Below, in pieces: positions 56,895 to 64,000 of a stretch of 64,000 bases of DNA. The first letter of the stretch is position 1, and each line of letters begins with the position of its first letter. The notes beneath the pieces are model-generated. The model ran no database searches. It was not told the origin of the DNA and worked only from the letters and a program-made list of their open reading frames with translations. Source of the DNA: Symbiodinium microadriaticum. Taxonomy: Eukaryota > Sar > Dinophyceae > Suessiales > Symbiodiniaceae. The stretch spans positions 91,693-155,692 of the forward strand of contig LSRX01000844.1 in the NCBI GenBank assembly GCA_001939145.1, written 5' to 3'. The position numbers and the translations under genes are program-made.

Positions 56895-56932
56895 AAACCC
56901 TACTCCTCAGTCTCGATCTCGAAAGTGATCTC
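56895..56932. repeat. 38-bp dispersed duplicate, copy 2
   Basis: Same sequence as 29835-29872 except one base; the - strand reads EITFEIETEE-stop. Both copies adjoin CCCTAAA repeats. Confidence 0.8.
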
Positions 56933-57020
56933 TAAACCCTAAACCCTAAACCTTAAAACCCTAAACCCCAAACCCTAAACCCGAAACCCTAAACCCGAAA
57001 CCCTAAACCCTATATCCTAA
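56930..57020. repeat. CCCTAAA array
   Basis: Tandem CCCTAAA and CCCGAAA units, C-rich on the + strand. Confidence 0.9.
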
Positions 57021-57516
57021 AACCCTAAACCCTGAAAGCCAGAGTTGAAGGTTTCCCTCCAAGCCCTGGAAGTCCAGGAGCGGGGCAGCGCGGGATCCCT
57101 CAACCCTAAACCCCTCGAACCCCGAAGCCCCTAAACCCCCAAGCCCTACATCCCCGAACCCTGAACTCCTATATCCCGAAACCCTGAACCCTGAACCCTA
57201 AACCTTGAACTCCTAAATCCCTAGCCCTAAACCCTAAAGCCCTAAACCCCAGAAGTCCCAAGTCTCTACGTCTTACATGCAGGGCTGAAGCCCGAAGGCC
57301 GGTCTTCCAGACAGGAAGCCCGAAACTCCGGCAAGGCTTAAGATTAGCGTTTTGTTGTTTGGGGATTTCGTGAGGGTTTTTGGGGGTTTATGGCTTCGGG
57401 TTTCGGGTTAAGGGGGGGGGGGGTTTGGGGGTCTTCGGCTTTCAGGTGTCAAGGCAAGGCCTTCAGCCCGAACCCCCCCGGGATGCTGAAAGAAGCCCGA
57501 ACCACGAAATCCCAAG

Positions 57517-57571
57517 GTACACGCCCCACATGATGGGCGCCCAGTTTAACGACAAGTACAGCTCGTCCTAG
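57517..57571 (+). CDS. probable terminal exon, unknown gene
   Basis: Reads YTPHMMGAQFNDKYSSS-stop after cccaag|g. The frame is also open upstream through a Pro/Glu/Arg-rich stretch from about 57450. The clean C-terminus looks genuine; not recognised. Confidence 0.4.
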
Positions 57572-57816
57572 ACTCAGCTCAAGGAAACGGGGGCGTGGGT
57601 GCGTATTTTTAGGCTTCTTGCAGGAGACGGCAGGGCTTTTTTGGGGGCTTCCTAGGGCCATTGGGTTTGGGGCTTGCTCGTGGGTTTAGGGCCTTAGGCA
57701 GAGGGCCTGCGGGCTGGGTATTGTTTCAGCCATTCTCAGCCACATCGGGTCAAGGGTTAAGGGTTTAACGGTTTAGGGTTTAGGTCCTAGACTTTCATTC
57801 TTCGTCTTCTCGCTAG

Positions 57817-57855
57817 ACCTGCAACGTCACCACCACCGAGCCCGACACCCCCAAA
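57817..57855 (+). CDS. possible exon
   Basis: Reads TCNVTTTEPDTPK between cgctag and a GC donor at 57856; 13 codons, phase 0 at both ends. Confidence 0.3.
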
Positions 57856-58293
57856 GCCCTTGCCCCTTGACCGCAGGTGCTACGCCCCGAATCAAAAGCC
57901 CTACGCCCTACACCCTCACATCCTCAATCTCCGGCCCCAGATCTTAAGCCGTAGACGCCGCAAGCCGCAAACATCAGCAAGTAGACCCTCACCCAGCGAA
58001 GCCCATCCCGATGCTTTTAAGACCCTCTGCTACGCATCCTCAGAGACGCTGCCCTAAGCCTTACACCCTCAACCCACAACCCCGTTTAAATTGGACGAAG
58101 CTCTCAAGCCCTACGCACGCCCCAAGACCTTACAAAAACAGCGATGGATGGCCTACACCCCCGGTTCCATGACAACCCCAAGCTACAAACAGCAAGTCAA
58201 CCTGAGCGCCTTACACCTTGGACCCAGTAACCCTCAATTCTATCGGGTTTAGGGGTTTAGGGTTGAGGGTATACCCAAAACTCCCAATCCCAG

Positions 58294-58374
58294 GTTCGTA
58301 TCGAGCCTCTACGGCGCGAGTCTCGGGGTGCAAAAAAGCATTCAGCACCGCAGAGGGGAGTCTTCGGGGGCTGA
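58294..58374 (+). CDS. probable exon or terminal exon
   Basis: Reads VRIEPLRRESRGAKKHSAPQ then RGVFGG-stop after cccag|g. Strongly basic; may instead splice at a GA donor near 58351. Confidence 0.35.
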   Translation, partial: VRIEPLRRESRGAKKHSAPQRGVFGG

Positions 58375-58424
58375 GCCTCCAGCTTAGGGCTGTAGGATCT
58401 GGCGCATATGGGATAATATGTATA

Positions 58425-58545
58425 TTATTATTGTTATTGTTATTGTTACTGTTACTGTTATTGTTATTGTTACTGTTATTGTTATTGTTATTGTTATTGT
58501 TATTGTTATTGTTATTGTTATTGTTATTGTTATTGTTATTGTAAG
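58425..58545. repeat. TTATTG hexanucleotide array
   Basis: About 20 units with TTACTG variants. Confidence 0.95.
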
Positions 58546-58597
58546 TATTATTAGGGTTTTTGGTGTCTTTTGACGGCCTAGGGTTGAGCTACGCTAG

Positions 58598-58722
58598 GCT
58601 TCGTGTGCGGGCGCACGAGAGTCTCGGCTGGTCGTTTCACCCGACCCTCGTTTGACAAGCTCTGGAAGCCGCAACGCTGAGCTCTGGGACTGCCTTCTGG
58701 AAAGTCTACGAATCTGCGATCG
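58598..58722 (+). CDS. probable exon, unknown gene
   Basis: Reads ASCAGARESRLVVSPDPRLT then SSGSRNAELWDCLLESLRIC between gctag|g and a GA donor at 58723. About 41 codons with balanced composition; one of the longest exon candidates here. Confidence 0.45.
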
Positions 58723-59314
58723 GAAACCCCAAGCTCTTTGTTACCCTGCACTCCCTAAACCTTCAGCCCTAAACCCTGTGTAAACCCTACACTCGCTAAG
58801 CCCTAAACCCAAAACACTGTTGAACCCCACACTCCCTGAACCCTGCTCAGCTTGAAATTAAACCCAAAACCTCCAGCCCCAAACCCGCAACTCCACCAGA
58901 GCCTGAACCCAGCTGCGACGAAGGCCTCGGTTCTGCTTTTTTGTAGAAGCCAGCATCCTCACGTCGTGCATGTATGTAAAGGTCGCATAGCATGCTGACA
59001 GAGTTTGCTCAGCTTCGTTGCCTTGTGAAAATAAGCCTTCGCCTGGAGTTGCACATGGCCCTCCAATAAAATTGGAACGATACTGAGAAGCTCACGTGCT
59101 GCACCCTGGCGTAGCCTCTGGTTTGGAATAAGATCCAGGCCGCGAGTCGCATGCTCCACCGTAGCAGCCTAAACCTACACATCCCAAAGCCCTGACCCCA
59201 AGTCCCGGGCTAAGGCCTTTAGGGCTTTAGGTTTTGGGCTTGAGGGTTCTAAGCCCTGAGCTACCGCAAGCCCGTGCCGAGTTCGAGACCTGGACATTAT
59301 TGCCCGATGCTCAG

Positions 59315-59372
59315 CCGACAGTGTGCTGAGGCGGAGGCCATCGCAGAGCCAAAGCCCAAGGACGAATCCTAA
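59315..59372 (+). CDS. probable terminal exon, unknown gene
   Basis: Reads RQCAEAEAIAEPKPKDES-stop after gctcag. Other frames upstream (from 59262) are open too. Not recognised. Confidence 0.35.
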
Positions 59373-59641
59373 AGGGCTCTCCCCAAACCCAAAGCCAGAC
59401 TAGGGCTTGGAACCATTAGGGTTTAGGGTTAATAGGGTTTAGGGCTGAATCCCCCAAGTCCACCAACCTCAAGAAGACACCCACAAAAACCACTAAGCCT
59501 ACGCCATGTCCTGACAGCAGATGCTGCTGGATAGAGAGGGCGCAATCAAAAACCAGACCCTAAGGCCTAAACCCTAAACCCCTAAACCCTAGACGCTAAA
59601 TCCCAAACGCCATACCCTTGAACCCTAACTGTAACTGGCAG

Positions 59642-59736
59642 CTCATCAAAGCATACAGGGAAATCTCTGAGGCGAACCAGCTCGGGGCCAATGCGGTGCG
59701 CCTTTCGGCCCCAGAGCACCCGGCATGCTTCCTTCA
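59642..59736 (+). CDS. probable exon, unknown gene
   Basis: Reads LIKAYREISEANQLGANAVR then LSAPEHPACFL between ctggcag and a GT donor at 59737. Structured-protein composition. Confidence 0.45.
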
Positions 59737-60189
59737 GTTGATTGATATATATATATATTATATATATACATATTATATATATATATATATTTATTTTTTA
59801 TGGGGCCTGTGATAGAATTTGTTTTATGGCGTTGTTCGTAAGACTTTTTGTTGTCGGGCTTTATACGGATCGTGGAACTTTTATAGTCGTAGCTTTTGGA
59901 GGGTGTTCAAGAGGTTTCTTCAGGGTTTTAGTGGGGCTTCCGTCAATTAGTGGGGTCCTTCGTTTCGGAGCTCCCCAATAAATGCCTGCAGAGTGGGGAA
60001 CCCTACATGACAACCCTGAACCCTGAACCTTAAACCTTAAAACCCCAAGCCCTAAACCCTAAAACCCGAAACCGTATTAAACCCTAAAGCCCGAGACCCT
60101 ATTAAAACCCTAAAAGCCCGAAGCCCTAGCAAACCCCAAATTCCGAAACCCTGCACCCGAAATCCTACAGGCCCTAAACCCTAAACCCT

Positions 60190-60283
60190 AAACGTCGCGG
60201 AGCTCGGGGGTGTGAAGGTTGGTCTGAGTGATTTCCCAGGTACCTTCCACAATGTGGATTTCGTTGAGCTCGATTGGTTAGGC
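60190..60283. CDS. coding-like segment, strand unresolved
   Basis: The + strand reads VAELGGVKVGLSDFPGTFHN. The - strand reads ELNEIHIVEGTWEITQTNLH then TPELRDV-stop. Both look coding, and CCCTAAA arrays flank both sides. Confidence 0.25.
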
Positions 60284-60357
60284 CCTAAACCCTAAACCCT
60301 AAACCCTAAACCCTAAAACCGAAACCCTAAACCCTAAACCCCAAAACGTCGCCGCCA

Positions 60358-60438
60358 GAACTTCTTGCTTCCCGACTCCGGGAGTTGGAAGCCCTTCCTG
60401 GACGAGTGCACGCGGCGGAATCTGCTCCTCGGACCTGA
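60358..60438 (+). CDS. probable exon, unknown gene
   Basis: Reads NFLLPDSGSWKPFLDECTRR then NLLLGPE between ccgccag and a GC donor at 60439; 27 codons, phase 0 at both ends. Confidence 0.45.
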   Translation, partial: ELLASRLRELEALPGRVHAAESAPRT

Positions 60439-60439
60439 A

Positions 60440-60745
60440 GCTCGGGGTGTTTTGGGGTTTAGGGGTTTTGGGGTCTAGGGATTTAGGGTTTTGGGGTTTA
60501 GGGATTTAGGGTTTATAGGGTTTAGGATTTGGTGTTTTGGGGTTAGGGGGTTTAGGGTTTTAGGGTTTCGGGGCTTAGGGTTTATGAGGTTTTAGGGTTT
60601 GGCGGGTTGAGGGTTTAGGAGAGTCGTTAGGGGGTTTAGGGTTTTAGGGTTTCGGGGCTTAGGGTTTATGAGGTTTTAGGGTTTGGCGGGTTGAGGGTTT
60701 AGGAGAGTCGTTAGGGGTGTGGAGTTTAGGGTTTAGGGTTTACGG
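60440..60745. repeat. TTTAGGG-like array with a ~100-bp duplicated segment
   Basis: The segment ggtttcggggcttagggttt through ggagagtcgttagggg is present twice (about 60565-60632 and 60648-60716). Confidence 0.85.
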
Positions 60746-61337
60746 TTCCAGCATGGTGAGAGCAGGTGCTTCTAAGGTGTTTATGGTATTTTCCAGAGGA
60801 GTTTTTTTTTTGGGTTTTTCCATCGGTTGGTGTCTCTAGGGGCCGCAGGAACCAAAATGGGGTTTTCGGGTATAGACGTATGCGGCACTTGCTTAGGGAT
60901 GAAGAAGGATAGGATAGTCTGTGCATTATTCATTAATCAGGGTTGCCTTTGTTTCAGGGCTTCGGTTTAAGATTCTGTGTTCTGAAGTTCCGTGATTTAG
61001 GGAATACCGGGTTCAGGCTCAAGGGCTTCGGTTATAATCTTTGGATGTAGGATCTACCAAACCGGCTTGGGAATGCTGGTTTAAGAGCTTGTTGCACGGG
61101 CTGTGCCTTGGTGTCTGAGCCGCGCGCACGTCTAGTGCACGACGGTAAAGATATCTGACTACTCGGCTCAAATAGGCTGCACTGTCGTCTGTAGTAAACC
61201 CTGAGCCCTATACCTTTGTCGAATCCGAGGATGGCAGTCATTGAAATCTCAAGAGCCTGGTCGTCAAACCAACCTTTAGAGTCACTTAAGCAAACCTTCA
61301 GCTACCTAGACTAGCTGACTTTCTGTGCCCTGGAGCT

Positions 61338-61460
61338 TTGCTGCTGCCCTTGCTTTCAGCCCAGGTCGGTGATTCCCACGACGCGCCCTCAGTGAGTTTC
61401 CTCTTTCCAAACTTCGCGATCTCAAGCGGAGTCTTGCATTTTGGACTCACAGCTCTATGT
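61338..61460. CDS. coding-like segment, strand unresolved
   Basis: The - strand frame includes EIAKFGKRKLTEGASWESPT; the + strand frame includes VGDSHDAPSVSFLFPNFAIS. Not resolved. Confidence 0.2.
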
Positions 61461-62122
61461 ACATTGTACCTGCGCCATCGATGTTCATGTTTATGGCCTA
61501 TGCTTATACGTTTATGCTTTCTCCATGCATGCATGCATGCATTAAAAAGACGGATAGATGCATGGATGGATGGTTGGATGGATGGACGGAGGGATGGACG
61601 GATGTATGAAACGTGTGTACGTATGTAGGTATGTATGTACGTATGCATGCATGCATGCATGCGAAATTGCTCTGAGGGAGCCTCGCTGCAGTTCAGGGGG
61701 TATTCCGTCGTAAGATGTTTCGCGGTTTCAGATCCAGGTTTAGGATCCAGGTTGTGCCTGATGACCTGCCGTGTGAGACGCGGACTGAGCAAGAGAGAGA
61801 CACACAGGCGCGCACACAGACACACGCGCAGAAACAGGGACATGGATGCATACAGTCACCCAAGCATCTAGTGCACCTGTTCACTCATCCTGCACCCATG
61901 CACCCATGCACCCATGCACTCAAACAAGCGTGCTGGACTGGGAACAAACCATTGAGGCGGTGCTCTTCGCCTTGACGCTTCCCCCCAAACCTTGAAAGCT
62001 CAAGACCCACACCCCAACTCTTCGAACCCCCAACTCCCAAGGCTTCCCCACTACATACGCAGAGTCCTAAAGTCATGGTAGAATAAAGGCACAGAAAAAG
62101 CACACAAATCAGCCCCCAAGTG

Positions 62123-62216
62123 CCCAAATTTTCAAGCAGAAGGTTCTCCATCTTTGAGAACCCTAAACCTTAAACCCTAAACCCAAATTTCCAAGCAGAA
62201 GGTTCTCCATCTTTGA
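62123..62216. repeat. CCCTAAA block flanked by a 35-bp direct repeat
   Basis: Copies at 62123-62157 and 62182-62216 match at 34 of 35 positions (core caagcagaaggttctccatc). The 24 bp between are CCCTAAA-type. Confidence 0.95.
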
Positions 62217-62227
62217 CTACTTAGCAG

Positions 62228-62295
62228 AGGGGCTGGCGCGGCTGCCCAGCTTCGGAGTCCGAAGCGGCCCTCCTTTTCCGGGCTCTTATTGCAGA
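62228..62295 (+). CDS. probable exon, unknown gene
   Basis: Reads RGWRGCPASESEAALLFRAL then IA between cttagcag and a GC donor at 62296. Not recognised. Confidence 0.4.
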
Positions 62296-63044
62296 GCTTA
62301 AGTTTAGTTACCACAATCAGGAAAATAGTCTTAAAAACAATATATATATATATATATATATGTACATACTTTCGATCCCTAGTATGGTAACAAGAGGCCA
62401 TAGTAACTACTATAGATCCCGATTATGGCAATTGTAGAGGCCTCGACGAGAACCCACTTTTGAGGAGCCGAAGGGCCCACGGTGTTTAGGGTTTAGGGTT
62501 AAGGGGTTCAGGGTTAAGGGCTTAGGGGTTTAGGGGTTTAAGGTTTAGGGCTTGCTTCTCTCTCAATGATCGAAATCCCCCTGACTCCCAGCACCTTGAG
62601 TCTCACACCCCCAATCCCTAAACCCAAAAATCCAAACCGAACAACTGAAGCCCAAAGGAACCAAGTGAAACAAGCGTCACCTCCACCATCTTCCCAAAAG
62701 CAACAACACCAAAAACCGTCACCCAAACCCGGAACACCCACCCTAAACTCCCTAAACTGTAGGCCCACAGAATCAAACGAACCACCCACAAAGCAAAACG
62801 TGAGTAAATGAACAAGTATAAGTATACGTCAGTAAATAGATTAAGATGGATATAGATATTTCAACATAAATATAGGCAAACAATACATATTACATATAGA
62901 ATTCCAAGTACAAACAATAAACATACTTATAAATATTATTACAAATACGGATGAAGATACTGTTATAAGTACAGATACAGATCCAAACATAAATACAAAA
63001 AATAAATGCATGAATGAATGAATGACGCTATGGAATGGATGGAT

Positions 63045-63440
63045 GAATAAGTACATACATAGATAAGTGCATAAATAATGTAATCAAACATATGTATGTG
63101 TATGTAGGTACGTACGTACGTACGTACGTATGTATGTACGTATGTATGTATGTATGTATGTATGTATGTGTGTGTACTTAATGAAACGTTTAGTTCAGTA
63201 AGTACGCATGCATACATGCGTGCATGCATGCAAGCATACATGCATACGTGCATATCTACATGCATACATGCATGCATGCATGCATACATACATACATACA
63301 TACATACATCGACAGACACACGCACGCGCACACACACACAGATATATATATATATATATGTATGTATGTATGTATGTACATACATAAATAAATAATAAAT
63401 ACATATATACATATATATATGTATACATACACACACACAT
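63045..63440. repeat. tetranucleotide tract (GTAC, GTAT, CATG, CATA) with AT runs
   Basis: Complementary tetranucleotides on the two sides could pair. A similar GTAT tract is at 63905-63985. Confidence 0.9.
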
Positions 63441-63907
63441 ATATGCAGGCAGCCAGCGAGATGGAAAGCCTCATCCAAGAGCTGCTCGGTGGAACCATGT
63501 GTGGATCAGGGTTTGGGATTCAGGGGTTTGGGATGTAGGGCTTAGCATTTCGTGTCCAGGCATTTGGGGTTTATTGTTTCAGCTTTGTGCACCTGAAGCT
63601 GTGATGCGTTTGGGCTGTAGGGTTCTGGGCTGCTGGCGGCTTCAGCTTAACCCGAAGGTGCAGCAAAAGCGACCTAAACCGTAAACCCTAAAACAGAGCT
63701 TTAACCCAACTTTGTCTGAGCTGCGACACATTGCAGATTTTGGCCGCAGGCGCTTTCCGTTCTCTTGTATCTGGGTAGCGCAAGTCTGTTTATCGAACGG
63801 TAGACATATGTATACATGTACACATCTATACAGGCATGTACATATGTATATACACATGTCACATGTATGTATATATGTGTGTGTATATATATATATGCAC
63901 CTATATA

Positions 63908-63943
<36 letters not shown>

Positions 63944-64000
63944 TGTATGTATGTATGCATGTATGTATATATGTATATATTCCGATTAAAGCCCATGGCC

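Noticed and set aside
62963..63478. 171-codon open frame on the - strand and similar frames
   Set aside because: GTAT/CATG tetranucleotide translation.

Overview
The window is eukaryotic nuclear DNA, most likely from a dinoflagellate. Three things point there. First, a ribosomal protein eS8 (RPS8) gene can be followed in pieces on the + strand from 16165 to 25118. It has 13 visible exons of 20-71 nt spread over 9 kb. Second, most of its introns start with GC or GA instead of GT, end in AG, and are followed by a G (AG|G); this donor mix is known from dinoflagellates. Third, degenerate TTTAGGG/CCCTAAA repeats are scattered through introns and intergenic DNA, with many trinucleotide, tetranucleotide and AT microsatellites. 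No prokaryotic operon, CRISPR, phage or rRNA feature was seen.

Layout. 1-5.4 kb: mostly repeat-rich non-coding DNA with a few isolated exon-like segments. 5.4-8.3 kb: exon-like segments of one or more unknown + strand genes, including four that join in phase (6550-8305). 8.3-11.7 kb: simple repeats, a 69-bp tandem duplication and little clear coding. 11.75-13.03 kb: four exons that join in phase into an unrecognised protein. 14.6-15.96 kb: further exons, ending in a stop at 15960. 16.165-25.118 kb: RPS8, only about 200 bp after that stop and in the same direction, as in the unidirectional gene arrays of dinoflagellates. 25.1-64 kb: long repeat-dominated stretches with isolated exon-like segments on the + strand, a three-exon chain at 39.9-40.9 kb, two exons encoding likely signal peptides (49025, 54282), and large microsatellite tracts.

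Open reading frames of 60-250 codons are mostly translations of microsatellites and are not genes. Real coding sequence is cut into short exons, so I searched for acceptor AG(G), an open frame with balanced residues and a GT/GC/GA donor, and tested whether phases join. Only RPS8 has a recognised function. The other exon calls are inferences and some will be wrong.

The most notable structure is the relation between TTTAGGG blocks and their flanks. In at least five places a block sits between two copies of the same 16-35 bp unique sequence, as if inserted with a target duplication or by repair of a staggered break. One such pair duplicates the splice donor of RPS8 exon 12. Other repeat findings are a MITE-like inverted-repeat element in two opposite copies, a ~100-bp dispersed family, and a dense palindromic cluster at 48.1-48.3 kb.
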